64,000 nt of DNA from Streptomyces lavendulae subsp. lavendulae (GTDB lineage: Bacteria > Actinomycetota > Actinomycetes > Streptomycetales > Streptomycetaceae). Location: NCBI RefSeq assembly GCF_002803845.1, contig NZ_CP024985.1, positions 4,650,001 to 4,714,000 of the forward strand, read 5' to 3'. Of this stretch, positions 36,318 through 43,595 are shown one piece after another (positions within the stretch are counted from its first letter, which is position 1; each line of letters starts with the position of its first letter). Made by a program: the position numbers and the translations under genes. The notes below the pieces were generated by a model. That model made no database searches. It was not told the DNA's origin and saw only the letters and a list, made by a program, of their open reading frames with translations.

Positions 36318-37853
36318 ATGGACACCAGGCGTCTGCTGCGTACCACCGGGATCGTGATCGCAGCCGCCGGGCTGCTCCTCTCCGGCTGCACCTCCGGGGG
36401 CTCGGACGTGGCCTCGGCCTCGGCGGAACCGACCCCGGCCCCGGCCGCGCTGCGCCCGTACTACGAGCAGAAGCTGACCTGGCGCGACTGCGGCGTCCCC
36501 GGCTTCCAGTGCTCCACGATGAAGGCGCCGCTGGACTACGCGAACCCGGGCTCCGGGCAGGACGTCGACATCGCCGTGGCGCGCCGCGAGGCCACCGGCC
36601 CGGGCAAACGGCTCGGCTCCCTGCTGGTCAACCCGGGCGGGCCGGGCGGTTCGGGCATCGGATACCTCCAGGCGTACGCGGGCATCGGCTACCCGGCCGC
36701 CGTGCGCGCCCAGTACGACATGGTCTCCTTCGACCCGCGCGGGGTCGCCCGCAGCAGCCCCGTCGAGTGCCTGACCGGCCAGGGGATGGACCGGTTCACG
36801 CAGGTGGACCAGACCCCGGACGACGCCGCGGAGCGCGACGCGCTGGTGGCCTCCTTCAAGGAACTCGCGGCGGCCTGCCAGGTCCGCTCGGGGCGCGTCC
36901 TGCCGCACGTCTCCACGGTGGAGGCCGCCCGCGACATGGACGTGCTGCGCGCGGTGCTGGGCGACGAGAAGCTGAACTACGTCGGGGCCTCGTACGGCAC
37001 CTTCCTCGGGGCGACGTACGCCGACCTCTTCCCCGCCCGCGTCGGGCGGCTGGTCCTCGACGGGGCCATGGACCCCACGCGGCCCGCCCTGGAGCTCAAC
37101 CGCGACCAGACGGAGGGCTTCGAGACCGCCTTCCGCTCCTTCGCGAAGGACTGCGCCAAGCAGCCGGAATGCCCGCTGGGGCGGGGCAACCCCGACGCGG
37201 TGGGCCAGAACCTGAAGGACTTCTTCCGCAAGCTCGACGCCCAGCCGGTCTCCTCGGGCGACCCGAACCGCCCGCTGGGCGAGTCCCTCGCGACGACCGG
37301 CGTGATCGCGGCGCTGTACGACGAGAGCGCGTGGCCGCAGCTGCGCACGGCCCTCACCGACGCGATGAACGGCGACGGGTCCGGGCTGCTGGCCCTCGCC
37401 GACAGCTACTACGAACGCGACGCGGACGGCACCTACGCGAACCTGATGTTCGCCAACGCCGCCGTGAACTGCCTCGACCTGCCGCCGGCCTTCAAGGGCC
37501 CGGAGGGCGTCCAGTCCGCACTGCCCTCCTTCGAGAAGGCCTCGCCGGTGTTCGGCGCGGGCCTGGCGTGGGCCTCGCTGAACTGCACGTACTGGCCGGT
37601 GAAGGCCACGGGCGAGGCGAGGCCGCTGACGGCGAAGGGGGCGGCCCCGATCGTGGTGGTCGGCACGACGCGCGACCCGGCGACCCCGTACAAGTGGGCC
37701 AAGGCCCTGGCCGGCCAGCTCGACTCCGGCACCCTGCTGACGTACGACGGCGACGGCCACACGGCGTACGGACGCGGCAGCGAGTGCATCGACACGGCGA
37801 TCAACCGCTACCTCCTGCAGGGCCAGCCCCCCGCCCCGGGCAAGCGCTGCTGA
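36318..37853 (+). CDS. Lipoprotein alpha/beta-hydrolase peptidase (tripeptidyl aminopeptidase-like)
   Basis: The 511-residue protein has a lipoprotein signal with LLLSGC and an alpha/beta-hydrolase fold of the S33 type. Visible features are the oxyanion region LLVNPGGPGGSGIGYL, SFDPRGVARSSPVEC, the nucleophile Ser in YVGASYGTFLG and the C-terminal catalytic pair region TTRDPATPYKWA and DGDGHTAYG. SlpD/SlpE-type Streptomyces proteases have this architecture and release N-terminal tripeptides from extracellular proteins. It acts outside the cell, anchored to the membrane. It is the last core gene before the tRNA. Confidence 0.88.
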   Translation: MDTRRLLRTTGIVIAAAGLLLSGCTSGGSDVASASAEPTPAPAALRPYYEQKLTWRDCGVPGFQCSTMKAPLDYANPGSGQDVDIAVARREATGPGKRLGSLLVNPGGPGGSGIGYLQAYAGIGYPAAVRAQYDMVSFDPRGVARSSPVECLTGQGMDRFTQVDQTPDDAAERDALVASFKELAAACQVRSGRVLPHVSTVEAARDMDVLRAVLGDEKLNYVGASYGTFLGATYADLFPARVGRLVLDGAMDPTRPALELNRDQTEGFETAFRSFAKDCAKQPECPLGRGNPDAVGQNLKDFFRKLDAQPVSSGDPNRPLGESLATTGVIAALYDESAWPQLRTALTDAMNGDGSGLLALADSYYERDADGTYANLMFANAAVNCLDLPPAFKGPEGVQSALPSFEKASPVFGAGLAWASLNCTYWPVKATGEARPLTAKGAAPIVVVGTTRDPATPYKWAKALAGQLDSGTLLTYDGDGHTAYGRGSECIDTAINRYLLQGQPPAPGKRC

Positions 37854-37958
37854 CCCTCCCGAAGATCCCGGTACGGGGCACCCCCTTCGACCCTGTAGAC
37901 TTGGCGCCGCTGCTGATGAGAGCGTCCCTCAGGGGAAATCTTCTTGTCTTGCAGCGGT

Positions 37959-38032
37959 GCCGCCTTAGCTCAGTTGGCCAGAGCAACGCACTCGTAATGC
38001 GTAGGTCTCGGGTTCGAATCCCGAAGGCGGCT
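37959..38032 (+). tRNA. tRNA-Thr (CGU anticodon)
   Basis: A full cloverleaf is present: acceptor GCCGCCT with AGGCGGC, D arm AGCTCAGTTGGCCAGAGC, anticodon stem ACGCA/TGCGT with loop CTCGTAA and anticodon CGT (37993-37995), and T arm with GGTTCGAATCC. CCA is not encoded. The gene reads ACG threonine codons. It stands at the boundary between core and accessory DNA. Confidence 0.97.
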
Positions 38033-38040
38033 CTGTAGAA

Positions 38041-38075
38041 CCCCCAGGACTCACTCGCCGTGACCTGGGGGTTTT
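38041..38075 (+). terminator. tRNA-Thr terminator (also faces the lanthipeptide cluster)
   Basis: CCCCCAGG-AC-TCAC (38041-38054) pairs with GTGA-CCTGGGGG (38060-38071) and is followed by TTTT. A close copy of the same hairpin lies at 52536-52566 at the far end of the signalling genes. Confidence 0.85.
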
Positions 38076-38158
38076 GCTTTTTCCGGCTCAGGTCGCGACG
38101 CTCCCGAAGCGTGTGCGGACCGGTGTTCCTTGACGTTCCCGGTGGGGACCGACCTCGG

Positions 38159-39058
38159 TCAGATCCGGCCCGTGTTCGGTTCCAGCGGCGCGAGGACGGT
38201 CCGGCCGTCGTCGTCGACCAGGGCGGCCAGGGTGTCGGCGTAGGCGGTGACGCCCTCGCTCCAGCCGACGTTGCCGGCGAAGTCCAGCAGGTGTGCCATG
38301 CGGCGCAGCGTGGCGCTGCGGCGCAGGAGGGTGTTGTCCGGCGTGTGGCCGCGGGCCGTCAGGAAGGCTGCCGCCATGGTCGTGAAGGGTGCGGCCGTCG
38401 AGTCGCCGGGGAGGTGGCGGGCCGCCACGTCCGCCATCTCGGCGAGTTCGCCCAGCAGCCAGCCCGCGTCGTGTTCGGGCCTTCCGCGGGACAGGGTCTC
38501 GCCGGTGAGCAGTACCGCGTGACGGCCGTCCGGGGCGGGCACCGTGAGGCCCAGGGACGGTTCGCCGTGGAGCAGCACGTCCCCCGTGGCGCCGGGGGCG
38601 GCCGCGCGGCACCACTCGGCGAGGGTGTTCAGCCGCGTCGGGCCCATGCGGTCCGTGCAGAGCCGGTGGAGCCGGGCCGGCCCTTCCTCTTCACCGCCCG
38701 CCCGGAGCCACCGGGTGAGGCGCGCGAGGGCGGGTGGTGGGCCCGCGGTGTCGAGGGGCCCGGTGTGGCCGTTGATGTCGGACAGGGCGTGGCCTACGGC
38801 GCTCATGGCCGGGGCCAGGGGAAAGATCACGGGAGCGGGCGGCCAGACCATGCGGGCCAGGGACTTGGCGCCGGGGGCCGTGTACGTGGCCGTGTTCCCG
38901 TCGATCGTGGCCGGCGCCGTGTTCCTTGAGGAGACGACCGCTCCCGTCGCGGTGGCCGTCGTTCCGGCCGGGTGTGTCCGGTGCCAGAGGAAACGGCCGT
39001 CCTCCGTCGTGAAGATCCGGGTGCGCAGGTGCCTGGTGCCGTACTCGTCAACCAGCAT
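38159..39058 (-). CDS. APH-fold-like protein, candidate third lanthipeptide synthetase component (LanX-like)
   Basis: This 299-residue protein is not clearly assignable. LLHGEPSLGLTVP resembles the catalytic-loop HGDLxxxN of aminoglycoside phosphotransferases but with Glu for the Asp base, and DAGWLLGELAEMADVA resembles the region after the metal-binding DxD. The N-terminal lobe lacks a nucleotide-binding Lys motif. It looks like a pseudo-kinase. Class V lanthipeptide synthesis uses three parts, LanK, LanY and LanX, and thioviridamide-type clusters carry a second phosphotransferase-like protein linked to thioether ring closure, so a cyclase role is the best inference. It is the last gene of the operon and overlaps the decarboxylase by 11 bases. 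Confidence 0.55.
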   Translation of the reverse strand: MLVDEYGTRHLRTRIFTTEDGRFLWHRTHPAGTTATATGAVVSSRNTAPATIDGNTATYTAPGAKSLARMVWPPAPVIFPLAPAMSAVGHALSDINGHTGPLDTAGPPPALARLTRWLRAGGEEEGPARLHRLCTDRMGPTRLNTLAEWCRAAAPGATGDVLLHGEPSLGLTVPAPDGRHAVLLTGETLSRGRPEHDAGWLLGELAEMADVAARHLPGDSTAAPFTTMAAAFLTARGHTPDNTLLRRSATLRRMAHLLDFAGNVGWSEGVTAYADTLAALVDDDGRTVLAPLEPNTGRI

Positions 39059-39677
39059 GGGTGCCGTCCGTTGCCCTGAGGGCCGCGCGCTTGCGTGCCA
39101 GTGCGTCGATCACCACGGGCAGGGGCGGCGGTACGGCGGCGTCGTCCCGTCCGGTCGTGATGCTGCGACCGGGGGTGGTGGGGACGACCACCACGTTGGG
39201 CCGGGTTCCGAGCGTTTCCAGGTGATGCTGCAGGGTGATGTTCTCCCGGCCGCCCGGAGGCAGCGCCGGAGCCACCGCTATGGGGGCCCGGGTGCACTGC
39301 AGGGCGAGCACGGCCGGTGTGTCCCCCATGCCCGTGGCGAAGCGGGCGATGAAGTTCATGGTGGCCGGATAGACGATCACCGAGTCCGCCCACTGGGCCA
39401 GTTCGACGTGCCGTGCGGTGGGCGTGGCCTCCTCCGGCCACACGTCGAGCAGCACCTCGTTTCCGCCGAGGGCGGCCAGGGCGGCCCGGCTGACGAAGCG
39501 TTCGGCGCTGCGCGTGACGACCGTTCGGGTCTCCAGGTGCGGATAGGCCGTCCGCAGCCATCCCACCCAGGTGGGCAGATGGGCCACGTGGACGGCACCC
39601 GTCCCGACGAGGAGCAGTCGTTCGGCGGTGAACTCCGGGGCGGGTACGCCGCCGGTGGGGAATTGCCGGTCGTTCAT
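39048..39677 (-). CDS. HFCD-family flavoprotein, peptidyl-cysteine decarboxylase (LanD-like)
   Basis: The 209-residue protein aligns with EpiD/MrsD: the active-site His is His90 in HVELAQWAD, followed by the FMN-binding motif YPATMNFIARFATGMGD (EpiD: PASANT). Such enzymes oxidatively decarboxylate the C-terminal cysteine of a precursor peptide to an aminoenethiol, which cyclises to aminovinyl-(methyl)cysteine. The precursor encoded at 42366-42515 ends in Cys, as required. The ATG overlaps the upstream M16 gene by 4 bases (ATGA). Coenzyme A biosynthesis (CoaBC) uses the same fold, but length, lack of the CoaB domain and context argue against that. Confidence 0.85.
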   Translation of the reverse strand: MNDRQFPTGGVPAPEFTAERLLLVGTGAVHVAHLPTWVGWLRTAYPHLETRTVVTRSAERFVSRAALAALGGNEVLLDVWPEEATPTARHVELAQWADSVIVYPATMNFIARFATGMGDTPAVLALQCTRAPIAVAPALPPGGRENITLQHHLETLGTRPNVVVVPTTPGRSITTGRDDAAVPPPLPVVIDALARKRAALRATDGTHAG

Positions 39678-40996
39678 GTCTGCTCTCCTGGTGCCACGAA
39701 TCCGAACCGGGCCAAGGACGGCCCCACCGCGGCCGGGTCCGCGAGGACGACTCCCGCCTCCGGGCCGGGGGCGAAGAATTCCCGGCAGGCCGCGGCGACC
39801 TCGTCGGTGGTCACTTCCAGGAGTTGACGGGGGTACTCCTGGATCCAGCCGGTGCCCACGTCCCAGCAGCACAGTGAGGCGAGGAGGTTGGCCAGGTCCG
39901 ACTGGGAGGCGGTGGCGGTCAGCAGCGAGCCCCTGAGGTACGTGCGGGCAGCGTCGATCTCCCGTGGCGTCGGCGGGGATTTCACCAGGTTCGTCAGCTC
40001 GGCGAGGATCTCGGACACCACGAGGCCGGTGGATGCCGTCCCGCAGACCACGTCGGTCACCGTGGAGGGGGAGCCGAGCGTACGGTCGAACCGGGACAGC
40101 GCGTGATAGGCCAGGCCCCGCCGCTCGCGGACGTTCGCCACCAGCCGGGACGAGAAGTACCCGGCGAACACGGCGTTGGCCACGGCCAGCGCGGGGTACC
40201 TGGGGTCGCCGAAGGACACGGAGCGACAGGACAGGGCCACGTGTGACTGGGCGGCTCCGGGGCGCGGTACCAGCCGCATGCGATCGGCGGGCGCCGTCCC
40301 GGGTACGGGGGAGGCCGCGGTGCCGGAGGGCAGGCCGGAGAAGGTCCGCGCCACCGCATCGGCCGTGGAGTCGGCGTCGATGTCCCCCACGACGATCACC
40401 CGGGCCTCGCGGAGCGACAGGCACGTGCGGTGGGCCTCGTGCACGTCGTGTGCGGTGAGGGCCGACACCGTGTCGGCCGACGGCCACGCGTCGAAGACCG
40501 CCAGGTCGCCGTACCGGGCCCGGTTGAGCTCGCGCAGGGCGAGGCGCTGGGGCTGGGCGTCCAGGATCGCCAGGGCCTGGGACAGCCGCTCGCGTTCCCG
40601 GGCGAGCCGGTCCTCCGGGACGGTGGGCGCGGCCAGCCACGAGGCGAGCAGGCCGAGCATCCGGTCGAGCCCGGCGACGGGCACGTGTCCGACGACGGTC
40701 AGCCACTCCGCCATGCGCTGCGCGTGCGGCCGGCCGGTGGTGAAGGCGGTGTCCCAGGGAACGTCGCGGCCGTCCAGCCGAACGGTCCCTGTGAAGGCCG
40801 TCGTCGTGAGCAGTTCGACCGTCACCGACCGCAGCGGGTCGCCGACCGACAGCGGAACGAGGACGCGGACCTCGACCAGCGGAGCGCCCTTCCTGGGCAC
40901 CGCGAAGATCCGCAGTCCGGAGGGCAGCTGCCGTTCGACCACGCGGGGGAGGGCGAGGGCCTTCTCGGGATGGAGCGGAGGCAGGGGCCTCGTCAC
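39674..40996 (-). CDS. M16B peptidase family, non-catalytic partner subunit
   Basis: The 440-residue protein has the M16 fold but no HxxEH zinc motif at the expected N-terminal place. It keeps the substrate-binding pair region VRERRGLAYHALS in the C-terminal half, as found in the inactive subunits of heterodimeric M16B proteases. It should form a clam-shell with the catalytic subunit encoded just upstream, and the pair probably trims the lanthipeptide leader. GTG at 40996 overlaps the catalytic-subunit stop (GTGA). Confidence 0.85.
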   Translation of the reverse strand: MTRPLPPLHPEKALALPRVVERQLPSGLRIFAVPRKGAPLVEVRVLVPLSVGDPLRSVTVELLTTTAFTGTVRLDGRDVPWDTAFTTGRPHAQRMAEWLTVVGHVPVAGLDRMLGLLASWLAAPTVPEDRLARERERLSQALAILDAQPQRLALRELNRARYGDLAVFDAWPSADTVSALTAHDVHEAHRTCLSLREARVIVVGDIDADSTADAVARTFSGLPSGTAASPVPGTAPADRMRLVPRPGAAQSHVALSCRSVSFGDPRYPALAVANAVFAGYFSSRLVANVRERRGLAYHALSRFDRTLGSPSTVTDVVCGTASTGLVVSEILAELTNLVKSPPTPREIDAARTYLRGSLLTATASQSDLANLLASLCCWDVGTGWIQEYPRQLLEVTTDEVAAACREFFAPGPEAGVVLADPAAVGPSLARFGFVAPGEQT

Positions 40997-42282
40997 CGTG
41001 TACCTCCGGCATCGCGCGGGTGGACCAGGAGTGCGGCGGGCCTGCTGCCGGCCAGCGCGGCGGCCGCGTTCCGCACGTAGGCGGCGTCGAGGGCCGTCAG
41101 GGCTCCGGTGAGGTCCATCGGCAGGGACGGCTCACCGTGGAGCAGGGAAGAGGCTCCGACCGCCCGCGCGAAGGCGAGGACGTTGTCGTGTTTGCGGTGC
41201 CACCGTGCCACGGTCGCGCCGACCGCCGAGGCCACTTCGCGGTCGGTCGGACCGGGCCCCGCGAGGTCCTCCAGCGCCGCCTCGATCACGCCGGTGATCG
41301 CCTCGTGCCCGGAAGAGGGGTGGCGGGCCGTCACGACGAAGGTGTCGGGGTCCCGGGCGTCGAACGGTCCGAAGAACCCGCACTGGGCGGTGGCGGTCGT
41401 GAGGTCGACGCCGCGGGCGTGCGCTCGCTGCTGCAGGTGTCCGGACGGGCCGCTCAGGAGCGCGGCCAGGGCGATGTGGCCGAGGTAGCGGTCGCGCTCG
41501 GCGGCGGGATCCGGCAGGCGGTAGCCGATGGCCGTGGCGGGCAGAGGGGCCCGCGGGTCGGTGTATCCGCCCCTGCGGGGTTCGGACGGCCAGGGCTCCG
41601 ACAGATCCTGCGGGGCCGCCGTCGGCCGTGCCGCGATGTCGCCGAAATGCCTGGTCACCCACTCCAGAGTCAGCTCCGGATCGATGTCTCCGACCACCGT
41701 GAGCACTGCGTTGGACGGTGTGTAGTAGCCGTCGAAGAAGGCGGCGCACTCCTCCAGCGTGGCACGGTCGAGATCGATGAAATCGCCGTAGCCGTTGTGG
41801 GAGTTGGAGAATTTCCGGTAGAGCACCGAAGGAAGGTTAGTCCAGGGGAATCCGCCATAAGGGCGGTCATGGACGTTCATTTTTATTTCTTCCTTGACCA
41901 CCGCCACCTGGGTGTCAAGGGAATTCTGGGTGAGCCGCAGCGTCCGCATTCGGTCCGCCTCCAGGAACAGGAGTCGTTCGAGGGCCGATGCGGGAGCGAT
42001 CTGGTAATACTCGGTGTAATCCTGGCGGGTGGATCCGTTGGCCGTTCCGCCTGAGCTCTGCACGATGGTGAAGTGCTCGGAGCGTCCGACGTTCTCACTC
42101 CCCTGGAACATCAGGTGTTCGAAGAGGTGGGCGAATCCGCTGCGCCCTTCCGGCTCGGACCGGAATCCCACGTCGTAGTGCACGCACACGGCCGCCAGGG
42201 GGGCCGTGCCCCGTCGGCAGAGCACGACGCGCAGGCCGTTGGGCAGCGTGAAGCAGGAGGGGGGTGCGAGTTCCTCCGGCAT
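40993..42282 (-). CDS. M16B zinc peptidase, catalytic subunit
   Basis: The 429-residue protein contains the inverted zinc motif His52-LFE-His56 in FAHLFEHLMFQG and the third ligand Glu in VVKEEIKM about 75 residues later. It is expected to cleave the leader from the modified precursor encoded 83 bases upstream. ATG at 42282 is used; the ribosome binding site is weak. The first 150 codons are less GC-biased than the neighbours, consistent with acquisition from elsewhere. A strong hairpin separates it from the precursor gene. Confidence 0.88.
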   Translation of the reverse strand: MPEELAPPSCFTLPNGLRVVLCRRGTAPLAAVCVHYDVGFRSEPEGRSGFAHLFEHLMFQGSENVGRSEHFTIVQSSGGTANGSTRQDYTEYYQIAPASALERLLFLEADRMRTLRLTQNSLDTQVAVVKEEIKMNVHDRPYGGFPWTNLPSVLYRKFSNSHNGYGDFIDLDRATLEECAAFFDGYYTPSNAVLTVVGDIDPELTLEWVTRHFGDIAARPTAAPQDLSEPWPSEPRRGGYTDPRAPLPATAIGYRLPDPAAERDRYLGHIALAALLSGPSGHLQQRAHARGVDLTTATAQCGFFGPFDARDPDTFVVTARHPSSGHEAITGVIEAALEDLAGPGPTDREVASAVGATVARWHRKHDNVLAFARAVGASSLLHGEPSLPMDLTGALTALDAAYVRNAAAALAGSRPAALLVHPRDAGGTR

Positions 42283-42310
42283 GACGTGGCAACTTTCTGT
42301 TCTGGCCGGG

Positions 42311-42342
42311 GCCCGGGCACCGTCCGCCGGACGTGCCCGGGC
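42311..42342 (-). terminator. Attenuator hairpin between precursor and processing genes
   Basis: GCCCGGGCA (42311-42319) pairs with TGCCCGGGC (42334-42342), continued after a one-base bulge by CGTCC/GGACG. There is no T-run. It begins 24 bases after the precursor stop and would favour precursor over enzyme transcripts. Confidence 0.65.
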
Positions 42343-42365
42343 CACTGGCCGATCGGCGCTGGAGG

Positions 42366-42515
42366 TCAGCAGCCCCAGCCGACGGTGATGGTGATGCAGA
42401 TCTCCGACGAGGTCACCGTGGTGGTGATGGCCGGCGCGTCGGTGGCCTCGGAAGCGGCGAGCTCCTCCGGGGTGGTGTAGGCGGCGTAACCGGCGATGAG
42501 GTCCATGGAGTCCAT
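42366..42515 (-). CDS. Lanthipeptide precursor peptide (class V-like LanA)
   Basis: The 49-residue peptide starts MDSMDLIAGYAAYTTPEELA and has an acidic leader rich in Glu, Asp and Ala to about residue 29. The following 20 residues, ITTTVTSSEICITITVGWGC, contain eight Thr/Ser and two Cys, the last being C-terminal. AGGGGGAA lies six bases before the ATG. Thr44 and Cys49 are placed as in the C-terminal T-x-x-W-G-C that I recall from cacaoidin, where they form the AviMeCys ring; Cys40 could close a (methyl)lanthionine with an upstream Ser or Thr. The cleavage site is not marked by Gly-Gly; after Ala29 is a guess. Confidence 0.85.
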   Translation of the reverse strand: MDSMDLIAGYAAYTTPEELAASEATDAPAITTTVTSSEICITITVGWGC

Positions 42516-42589
42516 TTGGATTCCCCCTGAGTAAAGGATTTAATCGGCGGTTTCCCGAGTGGGGCGCCGCCGTTCTGACTTCCTCAGTA

Positions 42590-42615
42590 GATCACCTTCC
42601 GGAGCGTCGGTGATC
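42590..42615. promoter_or_regulatory. Inverted repeat upstream of the precursor gene
   Basis: GATCACC (42590-42596) and GGTGATC (42609-42615) flank 12 bases, 75-100 bases before the precursor ATG. It could be an operator for the precursor promoter or a terminator of lanY. An AT-rich -10-like GATTAAAT lies between it and the start. Confidence 0.4.
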
Positions 42616-42644
42616 AAGCTGTGGGCCGCGTCACGGAGTTCGGG

Positions 42645-42700
42645 CGCTACTTAGGAAGGTTGGGCGGGATAGGCGGCAAAGGCGTCGCTACTTAGGGAAG
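42645..42700. repeat. Short direct repeat at the end of lanY
   Basis: CGCTACTTAGGAAG (42645-42658) recurs as CGCTACTTAGGGAAG (42686-42700) with one extra G. The second copy contains the lanY stop codon. Confidence 0.6.
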
Positions 42701-43594
42701 TCGAGGTGAATCCGCATTCCGGTAGAGCGCCTCGGGGTCGATATTTGCGGCGGCCAGTTGCTCCCGCAGGCAATCGTCCAGGGCCCGGCCGTGCCCGTCG
42801 GCGTGCTCCAGCAATGCGTCCGCGACGGCGGCGGCCCGGTGTTGGCCGAAACTCATTCCGCGCATGCCCGGCCTCGTGTCCTCGGGCTCCCAGGCGACGG
42901 CGATCCCGGGTGCCAGTTCCCTGGCGAAGGAGGAGGTGGGAGCGGCCGGGTGGGCCGCGGTGGGGCGCGGTACCGCCTCCGCCACCACGGAGGCGGCGTG
43001 CCAGGCGTCCTCGCCCAGATAGACCACCAGGCCGTCCCGGCGCGGGAACAGCCGGCGGGACGAGGTCACCTTGGCCCGGTAGGGGACCCCGTCGCGTTCC
43101 AGTGCGCGCAGCACCTCGCCCCAGGTCCGGACGGCCTCCTCGGGGGTGCGTACGTGTACGTACACCCTGAGCAGCGGGCGCCGGGCCGAATGCCCCCGGG
43201 AACCGTCGACGAGGAAGAAGCCCGGGGAGAGGCCGGGACGCCTGGCGGGCATCCTCACCCTCGTCCCCACGACGTCCGGTTCGGGTACGCGCACGCGTAC
43301 GCCGTCGACCAGTACGAGACCGTCGCCGTCGAGGCGGGCGGTGGCCATCGTCGTGTCGTGCGGGGTGGCCGCGCCCAGTCGTTCCTCCAGCCACGGGTCC
43401 CGGTAGGTCCGGGGCCGGTCCTCGCCGAAGGCGTTGCCCACGTGGAACGTCTCGTAGAGCGCAGTGATCAGTTTCTGGCGGAGCTGACCTGCCGTGTCGG
43501 CCGTGATGGGGCGCTCGCCCACGCGGGCGCTGCGGGTGCCGGGGTGCACGCGCACGTCCGACAGGAGTGCCGCGAGGTCGGGGAAGTCGTCCAT
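42692..43594 (-). CDS. HopA1-like protein, lanthipeptide lyase component (LanY-like)
   Basis: The 300-residue protein matches the HopA1 effector family pattern: LYETFHVGNA near the N-terminus, then GLSPGFFLVDGS, RPLLRVYVHVRTPEEAVRTWGEVLRAL, VPYRAKVTSS and LVVYLGEDAWHAA. The fold is that of phosphothreonine lyases (OspF/HopA1-like), which eliminate phosphate from phospho-Ser/Thr. In class V lanthipeptide and thioviridamide-type clusters this protein works with an APH-like kinase to make dehydroamino acids. Its ATG lies one base after the kinase stop. It reads toward the precursor gene and is followed by a short direct repeat. Confidence 0.85.
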   Translation of the reverse strand: MDDFPDLAALLSDVRVHPGTRSARVGERPITADTAGQLRQKLITALYETFHVGNAFGEDRPRTYRDPWLEERLGAATPHDTTMATARLDGDGLVLVDGVRVRVPEPDVVGTRVRMPARRPGLSPGFFLVDGSRGHSARRPLLRVYVHVRTPEEAVRTWGEVLRALERDGVPYRAKVTSSRRLFPRRDGLVVYLGEDAWHAASVVAEAVPRPTAAHPAAPTSSFARELAPGIAVAWEPEDTRPGMRGMSFGQHRAAAVADALLEHADGHGRALDDCLREQLAAANIDPEALYRNADSPRLP

Positions 43595-43595
43595 C

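Noticed and set aside
39048..39677. Coenzyme A biosynthesis flavoprotein (CoaC).
   Set aside because: No CoaB domain, and the gene is inside the RiPP operon with a precursor that ends in Cys.
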